From contig CAKZLT010000282.1 of the NCBI GenBank assembly GCA_937127195.1, positions 1 to 5,912 on the forward strand: a stretch of DNA of 5,912 bases, given 5' to 3'. How positions within the stretch are numbered: the first letter of the stretch is position 1; each line of letters begins with the position of its first letter. This DNA is from an uncultured Saprospiraceae bacterium. GTDB lineage: Bacteria; Bacteroidota; Bacteroidia; Chitinophagales; Saprospiraceae. Both the position numbers and the translations under genes were made by a program. A model generated the notes under the pieces. That model ran no database searches and was not told where the DNA came from. It saw nothing but the letters and a program-made list of their open reading frames with translations. This document shows positions 1 to 5,698 of the stretch, one piece after another.

Positions 1-2
1 AC

Positions 3-128
3 AACAGGAATAAAACAATTACATTACAGCTCACACAAAATGTAATTAAAAATCACATTGTGTGGACAATGAAACTTCTGAGTGACAACCTCCAAAACTT
101 TGATCTCAGCCGGAAAAAACAAGGTTGA
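3..128 (+). CDS. Possible 3' end of an unknown gene entering from the left edge
   Basis: From position 3 the plus strand stays open for 41 codons to a TGA at 126-128. The translation ends IVWTMKLLSDNLQNFDLSRK and then KQG, and its composition looks protein-like rather than a run of Lys, Asn and Ile. If real, it is the C-terminal tail of a protein encoded mostly outside the window, convergent with the DUF547 remnant and about 33 bp from its stop. I do not recognise a family. In DNA this AT-rich a 41-codon open frame can occur by chance, and the antiparallel minus frame in the same codon register is also open (161 to 27), so the support is weak. Confidence 0.25.
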   Translation, partial: NRNKTITLQLTQNVIKNHIVWTMKLLSDNLQNFDLSRKKQG

Positions 129-161
129 ATTGAAAATTAAACGATTTCTAAAACGTTCTAT

Positions 162-578
162 TCAAATGCTTTTCAATGGATAATGGTCAATAATGAGTTT
201 GACAGTAAAAGCATTATAAGCATTTATCCAATAACTTAACTGTTCTGCTTCATTCCAATTTTTACCTGGTGGATGATTACTTAACGTATCTAAATAATCA
301 TCTAAAGCGATTTTATCTTTTATAAATCCTTTATAGTTCACTTTGCCAGACAAGGTAACGTGTTGCTCAACCAATTTTGTCCAGTTCTCATGTGTAATAG
401 TCCGTCTTTCCTCTTCTTCAAAAGAGCTTATATCAATTGCTTCTCCTTTCATTTCCTTAATTTTGGTTAAAAATAATAACCCAACATCCGTTACTGAGTA
501 GTCATTCCATTTCATGTAGCTTACAAAAATGACAATGAAAATAACGATTGAATAAATCATATACTTTAATTTTTTCAT
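162..578 (-). pseudogene. DUF547 domain protein, C-terminal half missing
   Basis: A 138-residue product starts at the ATG at 578-576. Residues 5-22 form one membrane segment or uncleaved signal anchor (IYSIVIFIVIFV), so the rest is probably outside the inner membrane. The DUF547 domain begins near residue 64: W66, GKVNYKGF at 78-85, LDDYLDTLS at 92-100 and the hallmark WINAYNAFTVKLIIDHYP at 117-134. DUF547 proteins usually run on for a further 100 or so residues, including an IHFALVCAS-GCP-like block, but here a TGA follows YPLKSI directly. None of the three minus frames down to position 1 restores the domain, so this is not a simple frameshift; the rest was deleted or displaced beyond the window. 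DUF547 has no established function that I know of. It is transcribed divergently from the C39 transporter. A functional short variant is possible but less likely. Confidence 0.7.
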
Positions 579-717
579 ATTTTTTCAACAAAAAAAGCCC
601 TGATTAGTTACATTCAGCTTAGTTTTAAATTTATTTAACAATAATTCAAAGAGTATTTGGTCAAGCCCTTTGTTTTTGGCATTTTTGTTATTCATATTCA
701 ACAAAACCCACTACGAT
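579..717. promoter_or_regulatory. Divergent intergenic region between the DUF547 remnant and the C39 transporter
   Basis: This AT-rich stretch should hold the promoters of both divergent genes. I looked for the Bacteroidota -7 element (TAnnTTTG) and a -33 TTG box on both strands and found only poor matches, such as TACTCTTTG on the minus strand with one extra spacer base. No Shine-Dalgarno sequence precedes either gene, which is usual for the phylum. On the plus strand the transporter frame is open from 604, after a TGA at 601-603, but holds no ATG before the conserved domain. Promoter content is inferred from gene orientation only. Confidence 0.3.
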
Positions 718-2904
718 TTGAAATTTCCCTTCTACAAACAGCCCGACCAAATGGATTGCGGACCAACTTGCCTTCGCATGATTGCGAAGCATCACGGGCG
801 TTCGTATTCTTTACAGAAACTTCGAGACTTGACTTATGCTGACCGCGAAGGCGTTTCGCTATTAGGTATTAGTTATGCTGCCGAACAAATTGGTTTTCAT
901 ACGCTTTCTGCCAAAGTTTCTCTGGAGAACATCATCAATGATTTACCACTCCCATTTGTTGCTCATTGGAAACAGAGCCATTTTTTAGTCGTTTATAAAG
1001 CTACAAAAAAACATATTTACGTTGCTGACCCAGCTTTTGGAAAAGCCAAATTAACACATGAAGAGTTCATGGCGGGCTGGTTGAGTGATGTATCAAAAGG
1101 GGAGAAAAAAGGAATTGTTTTGCTATTCGAAACAACGCCAGAATTTTTTGAAACGGATGGTGAAAAAGTTGATAAAAAGGGGTTTGGCTTTTTGTTTTCT
1201 TATATTTTCAAATACAAAAAACTCATTACTCAACTCGTTTTGGGACTTGTTGTAGCTAGTGTTTTGCAATTAATATTTCCATTTTTGACTCAATCCATTG
1301 TGGATTTTGGTATCAATAATGAAGATATTAATTTCATTTACTTGATTTTATTAGCTCAATTGACCTTATTTATCAGTCAAACTTCGGTTGGTTTCATCAG
1401 AAGTTGGATTTTGTTACATATTGGAGCGCGAGTCAATATTTCTTTGATTTCGGATTTTCTTCTCAAACTGATGCGTTTACCTGTTCGTTTTTTTGATACA
1501 AAAATGATTGGAGACCTTCTTCAACGCATCAATGACCATTATCGAATTGAGAATTTTTTAACTTCTACTACACTCAATACCGCCTTTTCATTATTCAGTT
1601 TTATCATATTTGGAGGCGTTTTACTTTTTTACAATACCGCCATTTTTGTAATTTTCTTACTCGGTAGTTTGCTCTATATTAGTTGGATTTTACTTTTTTT
1701 AAAAAGAAGAAAAGTATTAGATTATAAAAGCTTTGAACAACGCGCCAAGAATCAAAATAAGCTCATTCAACTTATTCAGGGAATGCAGGAAATCAAACTG
1801 CACAATGCCGAAAAATTGAAACGATGGGAATGGGAACACATTCAAGCAAACTTGTATAAAGTAAATATGAAAGTCCTTGCTTTGACTCAATATCAACAAG
1901 CAGGAAGTTCTTTTATCAATGAATTAAAAAATATCATCATCTCCTTTTTGGCTGCAAAAGCCGTAATTGAAGGCAATATGACCCTCGGTTCTATGCTGGC
2001 GATTCAGTATATTATTGGTCAATTGAACGCGCCTTTAGTCGAAATGATTAACTTTATTACGGCTTCTCAAGATGCAAAAATCAGTTTGGAACGCCTCGGA
2101 GAAATCCACGAACAGGACAATGAAGAGGATATTGAAGATAGTAAAATAAACATTCTACCAGAAGAAAAAAGCCTTAAATTATCTGATTTGAGTTTCCGAT
2201 ATGGTGGCCCGAGTTCTCCATGGGTACTTCGAAATATAAATTTGGTTATTCCTGAAGGCAAAATTACAGCAATCGTCGGAGCAAGCGGAAGTGGTAAAAC
2301 GACACTGCTCAAATTATTACTCAAATTCTATCCGCCATCGGAAGGTAGCATCAAACTTGGTGACCTTGACTTGGAAAATGTCAGAAACTATACGTGGCGC
2401 GAACGCTGTGGCGTAGTCATGCAAAATGGTTATGTCTTTTCGGATACTATTGCTAAAAACATTGCACTTGGAGAAGAAAAAGTAGATAAACAACGCTTAA
2501 TTCAAGCGGTAAAAGCGGCTAATATTCAAGAATATATAGAACAATTACCGCTAGGCTACAATACCAAAATCGGTGAAGAAGGAGTAGGAGTCAGTGGCGG
2601 ACAAAAACAACGATTAATGATTGCTAGAGCCGTTTATAAGTCGCCAGAATACTTATTTTTTGATGAAGCAACAAGTTCCTTGGACGCTAATAATGAAAAA
2701 GTAATCATGGAAAAACTCGAACAGTTCTTTGAAGGCCGAACGGTTGTCGTTGTGGCTCACCGATTAAGTACTGTCAAAAATGCTGACCAAATAATCGTAT
2801 TAAATAAAGGCGAAATAATCGAGTGTGGCGACCATGAAACGCTAGCTGCTCAAAAAGGTGCGTATTACCAGTTGGTTAAAAATCAATTGGAATTAGGGAA
2901 TTAA
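718..2904 (+). CDS. Peptidase domain-containing ABC transporter (C39 protease, membrane domain, ATPase)
   Basis: This is a full-length inner-membrane exporter of the type that cuts double-glycine leader peptides from cargo and pumps the cargo out, of 728 residues from the start chosen. Residues 1-130 are the C39 protease, with oxyanion Gln8, catalytic Cys14 in DCGPTC, His88 in SHFLVVY and Asp104 in VADP. About six membrane segments follow, near 169-191, 206-226, 288-305, 308-328, 399-417 and 426-444. The ATPase has A-loop Tyr495, Walker A GASGSGKT at 521-528, Q-loop Gln569, signature VSGGQ at 625-629, Walker B YLFFDE at 645-650 with the catalytic Glu, and His681. All are intact, so it should be active. 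TTG at 718 gives MKFPFYKQPD, which matches where the family usually begins; TTG at 670 would add 16 residues including a hydrophobic FLAFLLFIF. No ATG lies upstream. No precursor peptide, HlyD-like partner or modifying enzyme is adjacent, so the cargo is unknown. Confidence 0.95.
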   Translation: MKFPFYKQPDQMDCGPTCLRMIAKHHGRSYSLQKLRDLTYADREGVSLLGISYAAEQIGFHTLSAKVSLENIINDLPLPFVAHWKQSHFLVVYKATKKHIYVADPAFGKAKLTHEEFMAGWLSDVSKGEKKGIVLLFETTPEFFETDGEKVDKKGFGFLFSYIFKYKKLITQLVLGLVVASVLQLIFPFLTQSIVDFGINNEDINFIYLILLAQLTLFISQTSVGFIRSWILLHIGARVNISLISDFLLKLMRLPVRFFDTKMIGDLLQRINDHYRIENFLTSTTLNTAFSLFSFIIFGGVLLFYNTAIFVIFLLGSLLYISWILLFLKRRKVLDYKSFEQRAKNQNKLIQLIQGMQEIKLHNAEKLKRWEWEHIQANLYKVNMKVLALTQYQQAGSSFINELKNIIISFLAAKAVIEGNMTLGSMLAIQYIIGQLNAPLVEMINFITASQDAKISLERLGEIHEQDNEEDIEDSKINILPEEKSLKLSDLSFRYGGPSSPWVLRNINLVIPEGKITAIVGASGSGKTTLLKLLLKFYPPSEGSIKLGDLDLENVRNYTWRERCGVVMQNGYVFSDTIAKNIALGEEKVDKQRLIQAVKAANIQEYIEQLPLGYNTKIGEEGVGVSGGQKQRLMIARAVYKSPEYLFFDEATSSLDANNEKVIMEKLEQFFEGRTVVVVAHRLSTVKNADQIIVLNKGEIIECGDHETLAAQKGAYYQLVKNQLELGN

Positions 2905-2937
2905 ATAAGATTACATATTTAGATTGTTAATTTTTTC

Positions 2938-3123
2938 AAAAAAATAAAAAGCAAATTGCTAGTTTCAGAGTTAAGCGTAGCGTCTCTGAAATTCCAGATT
3001 TACCACGTCTAAGACGTGAACAATTATCAATACAGACGACACGTACACGTCTTAGACGTGACAAAATGTATAATTTCAGAGACGCTACGCTTAACTCTGA
3101 AACTAGCAAGCTATTATTTTTTT
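2938..3123. terminator. Probable bidirectional terminator formed by the palindromic element and its T-runs
   Basis: The element lies between the convergent ends of the C39 transporter (stop at 2904) and modA (stop at 3210). On the plus strand the right arm is followed by a seven-T run at 3117-3123. On the minus strand the other arm is followed by T-runs, seen as A-runs at 2946-2950 and 2938-2944 on the plus strand. A strong stem with a T-run on each side suits termination in both directions. The T-runs start about 5 to 8 nt beyond the perfect stem, so efficiency is uncertain; termination is inferred from structure and position. Confidence 0.5.
2956..3109. repeat. 154-bp nested palindromic element with perfect 38-nt outer arms
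   Basis: The outer arms, 2956-2993 and 3072-3109, are perfect reverse complements over 38 nt. Each arm also folds on itself: TTTCAGAG and CTCTGAAA flank a 13-nt spacer that holds AGCGT twice in tandem. Inside are two inner units, CACGTCTAAGACGTG (3004-3018) and CACGTCTTAGACGTG (3046-3060), which are exact reverse complements of each other and each palindromic around one central base. The central 27-nt spacer has no symmetry across its whole length. The element encodes no convincing protein. It resembles a REP/BIME-like or MITE-like dispersed palindrome, but I see no second copy in the window and no target-site duplication. Confidence 0.9.
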
Positions 3124-3147
3124 GTAAAAATTCTAAAAAATGCCCCG

Positions 3148-3161
3148 ATAATAATAATAAT
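3148..3161. repeat. Short ATA trinucleotide repeat
   Basis: Between the palindromic element and the modA stop there are just under five tandem ATA units, followed shortly by the 8-bp palindrome CTTCGAAG. The repeat is short, in non-coding DNA, and no function is evident. Apart from the palindrome, these units and the T-runs, I see nothing gene-like in 2905-3209. Confidence 0.6.
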
Positions 3162-3209
3162 GCTTCGAAGGCGTCCGATGCTTAAATTCCCAATAATCTC
3201 AAAATCAAG

Positions 3210-3980
3210 TTAATTCGTAATATATCCATATTCTTTCAAGATGCTTTGTGCTTCTTCTGTAAAAAGAAAATCATAGAATTGCTGTGCATTTCCAGCCTGT
3301 TCTATTCTATTATTCAAAATCACAACACCTTGTTCAATTGGCTCATAAGCATCTTTGGGTATAGTTATCCAGTTGCCTAAGTTTTTTCTACTCTTATCTT
3401 TCACAACTGACTGTGCCGTAAAACCAACATTTACTGCCCCCGAAAGGATAAATTGATTGGTTTGCGCAATACTTTCACCAAATACTAATTTCTTTTTTAC
3501 TGCTGTTTTTATTTTGAAATACTCCATTACTTCCATCGCTGCCATTCCGTAAGGCGCAGTTTTGGGGTTAGCCAAAGCAATTTTTTCATAAAAATCATCG
3601 GTCAAATGCTCAATTTTGAGCTGTTTATTTTTTTGGGTTGTCCAAAGTATTAACTGACCATAAGCATAAATCGAAGGTTTTCCTATTGTTTTTTTGCTTT
3701 GGTAAAGCTCATAAGGATATTTCATATCTGCCGAAACAAAAACATCGTAAGGTGCTCCAGTCTTGATTTGAGCGGTTAACTTGCCAGAAGAACTAATAAT
3801 CGTTTGGCATTCAATATTTGTTTTTTTTGAAAATGCGGTAACTAATTCTTCCATTGCAAACTGCATATTGGCGGCAGTTGCAATATTTAAAATAGGTGTT
3901 TCTTCTCCCCTATTGCAGCTCAAAAAACTTAAGATTAAGAATAGATAAAGATTTTGAGGCAGTAAATTTGCTTTAGGCAT
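3210..3980 (-). CDS. modA: Molybdate ABC transporter substrate-binding lipoprotein, ModA-like
   Basis: The 256-residue product is an extracytoplasmic binding protein that captures molybdate (or tungstate) for an ABC importer. A hydrophobic signal at 9-21 ends in FLSC with Cys22, a slightly atypical lipobox, so it is probably lipid-anchored. The ModA signature follows: ATAAN at 34-38, SSSGKLTAQI at 63-72, GAPYDVFVSAD at 75-85, NPKTAPYG at 138-145 and SGAVNVGF at 180-187. Asn38, the serines at 63-65 and Tyr144 sit where oxyanion ligands lie in ModA proteins, closer to the Azotobacter type (Asn and Tyr) than to the E. coli type, as I recall those structures. Length is normal. The ATG is 22 bp past a terminator hairpin, and no modB or modC lies in the window; downstream comes the palindromic element. 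The gene is therefore an orphan here. A related oxyanion-binding role cannot be excluded. Confidence 0.88.
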   Translation of the reverse strand: MPKANLLPQNLYLFLILSFLSCNRGEETPILNIATAANMQFAMEELVTAFSKKTNIECQTIISSSGKLTAQIKTGAPYDVFVSADMKYPYELYQSKKTIGKPSIYAYGQLILWTTQKNKQLKIEHLTDDFYEKIALANPKTAPYGMAAMEVMEYFKIKTAVKKKLVFGESIAQTNQFILSGAVNVGFTAQSVVKDKSRKNLGNWITIPKDAYEPIEQGVVILNNRIEQAGNAQQFYDFLFTEEAQSILKEYGYITN

Positions 3981-3995
3981 TTGGTTTTTTTTTAT

Positions 3996-4038
3996 AAAAA
4001 AATACGTTTACCAAACTTCTAAAAGTTTAGTAAACGTA
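3996..4038 (-). terminator. Intrinsic terminator after the LEA-like gene
   Basis: The arms TACGTTTACCAAACTT (4003-4018) and AAGTTTAGTAAACGTA (4023-4038) form a 16-bp stem with a 4-nt loop. The one non-complementary position is a G-U pair in minus-strand RNA but a C-A mismatch in plus-strand RNA, which points to minus-strand use. On the minus strand the stem is followed at once by seven T residues (4002-3996). It lies 34 bp past the stop of the 4073-4792 gene and 22 bp before the modA start, so modA probably needs its own promoter, which I could not locate. Confidence 0.88.
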
Positions 4039-4072
4039 ATTTTAAGTCATCAAATATACTCTGCAATATTGA

Positions 4073-4792
4073 TTAATCCTCAATAATTGCATCATCAATC
4101 AATGGATTTCCGTCTCCATCTAAATCATCAAAACCATAAATTCTACTCGGTTCATCTGATTTTTTTCTTTCTATTTCTGATTTTGTTAATTTGATTTCAC
4201 CTTCCTTATTATATCTATCTTCTACTTTTTTATCTAGCTTATCAGCCAAATCTTTAGCTTTATCAAAGAAAGAATCAAAACCTCCTAGCAACGAATCACT
4301 AGCCTTATGCTTAGGGTTTTTGAGTGCTTCTTCGGCAGCTTCATCCTTTAAACGCATTTTTTCTTCTAATTCATCAGCATAGCTTTTTCCTTTTTCAAAC
4401 AAATCTGCTGCTTTTTCTTTCGCTTTTTTACCTGCATCAAAGAAAAAGTCCATTGCGCTATTAGCTGCTTCGTCTGCTTTTTGATTAAAACCTTCTGCTT
4501 TTTCGTCTAAATCTTTAAATTTTTCTTTAAAATCTGATGTGAATTTATTTTTCTTTTCATTTAGATTTTCAAGCATTTCATCGTCAATATTAAATTGAGA
4601 CTTCAATTTACTAAAAGTATCATCTAAAACACCTTTACTTGTTTCCTTTCGTTCGTTCGTGTTTGAATCTGTATCATCGAAGTAAATATCTTCTAATTTC
4701 TTTTTCTTAGCTGCGGCTTTTTCGGCTGCTGCTCTTTTTTTGGCTTTATCTTCTTCACTCAAAAATAAATCTTCAAAATTATCTACTGCCAT
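4073..4792 (-). CDS. Highly charged LEA-like helical protein with acidic EF-hand-like tail
   Basis: I do not recognise a named family for this 239-residue protein. It is very rich in Lys, Asp, Glu and Ala, has no Cys or Trp, and has no signal peptide or membrane segment, so it is probably cytoplasmic. Residues 13-33 are a Lys/Ala helix. From about 75 to 195 there are amphipathic stretches like those of LEA (desiccation-protein) or YtxH-type sequences, with a rough internal repeat: FFFDAGKKAKEKAADL (116-131) and SFFDKAKDLADKLDKK (174-189). Residues 223-234 read DLDGDGNPLIDD, with Asp at positions 1, 3, 5 and 12 and Gly at 6 of an EF-hand loop, although position 8 is Pro. The ATG at 4792-4790 is the only sensible start. 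A terminator follows, so it is probably transcribed alone. A role in stress protection or as a flexible linker would be a guess. Confidence 0.8.
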   Translation of the reverse strand: MAVDNFEDLFLSEEDKAKKRAAAEKAAAKKKKLEDIYFDDTDSNTNERKETSKGVLDDTFSKLKSQFNIDDEMLENLNEKKNKFTSDFKEKFKDLDEKAEGFNQKADEAANSAMDFFFDAGKKAKEKAADLFEKGKSYADELEEKMRLKDEAAEEALKNPKHKASDSLLGGFDSFFDKAKDLADKLDKKVEDRYNKEGEIKLTKSEIERKKSDEPSRIYGFDDLDGDGNPLIDDAIIED

Positions 4793-4836
4793 GATTTTAG
4801 TTATTATTTGAATAATGCGTTATTATCAATTTATTA

Positions 4837-4877
4837 TTAAGTACGTGAGCAGAATACGAGTTTGCTCACGTACTTAA
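4837..4877. repeat. Perfect 15-bp inverted repeat without a U-tract
   Basis: TTAAGTACGTGAGCA (4837-4851) and TGCTCACGTACTTAA (4863-4877) pair perfectly around an 11-nt loop. The hairpin is 45 bp upstream of the LEA-like start and about 100 bp past the DUF4240 stop. Neither strand has a T-run after the stem, so it is a poor match to an intrinsic terminator; it may be an operator or 5'-leader hairpin for the LEA-like gene, or a dispersed palindrome. The adjacent AT-rich stretch holds a smaller inverted repeat, AATAA (4811-4815) with TTATT (4820-4824). Confidence 0.85.
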
Positions 4878-4976
4878 AAGCTTATTTCATCAATTAAATA
4901 CAATTCAATTTAGTGTAATGTATTTATAAAATCAAGAAAAATCTATTAATCTGCCAAAAGTATAGAATAACATAGC

Positions 4977-5546
4977 CTAAAAAGGGGTTTCATCGCTTTT
5001 CCAAGTTCCTTTTACAAAGTCTGTTTCCCAACCCATTTTTTGGCAAAGAAGTGGTACTAAGTCCGCAATTTTGGATTTATCTACATCAATGAATGACTTA
5101 ATTGTTACGTTTTCTAAGTGATAAGGAAATATTTCTGAATAATTCTTAAGGTTATTTTTTATAAAAAAAGCGTTTTCGGCAAGCTCCTTTAATTCGATTA
5201 TTTTCGACCAATCAACTATTTTATTTTTAAAATCGTCCACAAAAACATCTAACGTTTCTGCGTCATTAATTGCCTTTTTAAAAGTCCGCTGTCCTTGTAG
5301 CATCAACCAAAACCTGAATTGTAAAAATTGCTCTTCATTACCCGCTCCCAACAAAACATAACTTGCTGCATAAAGGTCTTCTGTATTAGATTTTTCTAAT
5401 AAAAAATGAATAACCTTATCAAATTTAAAAATTTGTTTTTCTGTCAAATTGGATAATTCTTGTTTAATCCATTGAAAACGTTCTGTTAAGTCCGTGTTTT
5501 CAATAGATGATTGTTCAATTATTTTCCAAAAGACTTGTTCATTCAT
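4977..5546 (-). CDS. DUF4240 domain-containing protein
   Basis: The 189-residue protein has the DUF4240 layout: NEQVFWKIIEQS at the N-terminus (2-13), a helical stretch with LTEKQIFKFDKVIHFLLEK at 34-52, and the core LYAASYVLLGAGNEEQF at 58-74 followed by LQFRFWLMLQGQRTFKKAI at 75-93. The family core is often seen as an Ala/Tyr helix, a Gly-rich turn with acidic residues, then FRxWL. There is no signal peptide or membrane segment, so it is probably cytoplasmic. Biochemical function is unknown; members turn up as small stand-alone genes and are sometimes linked with WGR-type proteins. Residues beyond about 100 are less conserved in my memory of the family. The ATG at 5546-5544 is the only in-frame start near the conserved N-terminus. 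It reads in the same direction as its neighbours, but hairpins lie on both sides. Confidence 0.8.
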   Translation of the reverse strand: MNEQVFWKIIEQSSIENTDLTERFQWIKQELSNLTEKQIFKFDKVIHFLLEKSNTEDLYAASYVLLGAGNEEQFLQFRFWLMLQGQRTFKKAINDAETLDVFVDDFKNKIVDWSKIIELKELAENAFFIKNNLKNYSEIFPYHLENVTIKSFIDVDKSKIADLVPLLCQKMGWETDFVKGTWKSDETPF

Positions 5547-5571
5547 TCTTTAAAATTAAGTTTACACTAAT

Positions 5572-5590
5572 CTACAAATGTTTTTTGTAG
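5572..5590. promoter_or_regulatory. 7-bp inverted repeat upstream of the DUF4240 gene, possible operator
   Basis: CTACAAA (5572-5578) and TTTGTAG (5584-5590) flank a 5-nt loop, 25 bp upstream of the DUF4240 start. Reading the minus strand, AACATTTG within it differs from the Bacteroidota -7 consensus TAnnTTTG at one base, and no clear -33 TTG box lies at the expected distance. It could be a promoter-proximal operator, but in AT-rich DNA a 7-bp repeat can arise by chance. Confidence 0.3.
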
Positions 5591-5627
5591 TAAAAAAATG
5601 TAGCCACTTTTGGTTGTCGGGTGACGT

Positions 5628-5665
5628 AAAAAGACTCATATTAGTTGATACTAATACGAGTCTTT
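5628..5665 (-). terminator. Intrinsic terminator after the OmpA-family gene
   Basis: The arms AAAGACTCATATTAGT (5630-5645) and ACTAATACGAGTCTTT (5650-5665) form a 16-bp stem with the loop TGAT. The single imperfect position is an A-C mismatch in plus-strand RNA but a G-U pair in minus-strand RNA, and the minus strand ends in five T residues (5632-5628). It is 33 bp past the OmpA gene stop, as expected for its terminator, and separates that gene from the DUF4240 gene. Confidence 0.88.
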
Positions 5666-5698
5666 CCATTTATTCAAGTCAAAAATCTTTATTCTATA

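Noticed and set aside
32..64. Imperfect inverted repeat (CACACAAAATGT with ACATTGTGTG) near the left edge
   Set aside because: It needs a 2-nt bulge in an AT-rich stretch and lies within a possible coding frame; too weak to call a hairpin.
657..842. 61-codon plus-strand frame over the start of the transporter
   Set aside because: It overlaps the conserved C39 protease coding region in another frame and begins at TTG; the transporter frame carries the catalytic motifs.
1717..2324. Two minus-strand open frames inside the transporter
   Set aside because: They are antisense shadows of the membrane and ATPase coding regions; no motif is visible.
2956..3109. CRISPR array or insertion sequence
   Set aside because: Repeats are inverted rather than direct with regular spacers, there is no transposase frame in 154 bp, and no target-site duplication is visible at the edges.
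2905..3209. Possible bacteriocin or double-glycine precursor gene next to the C39 exporter
   Set aside because: I checked both strands of the non-coding stretch for a short ATG-started frame with a GG/GA leader and found none.
3016..3213. 65-codon plus-strand open frame between the transporter and modA
   Set aside because: It lies mostly on the palindromic element and its flank; its translation simply follows the repeat (HVLDV, ISETLRLTLKLAS) and shows no domain or double-glycine leader.
4191..4382. Ser/Leu-rich plus-strand open frame
   Set aside because: It is the antisense of the Lys/Glu/Asp/Ala-rich LEA-like gene, whose codon bias produces Ser/Leu-rich shadows.
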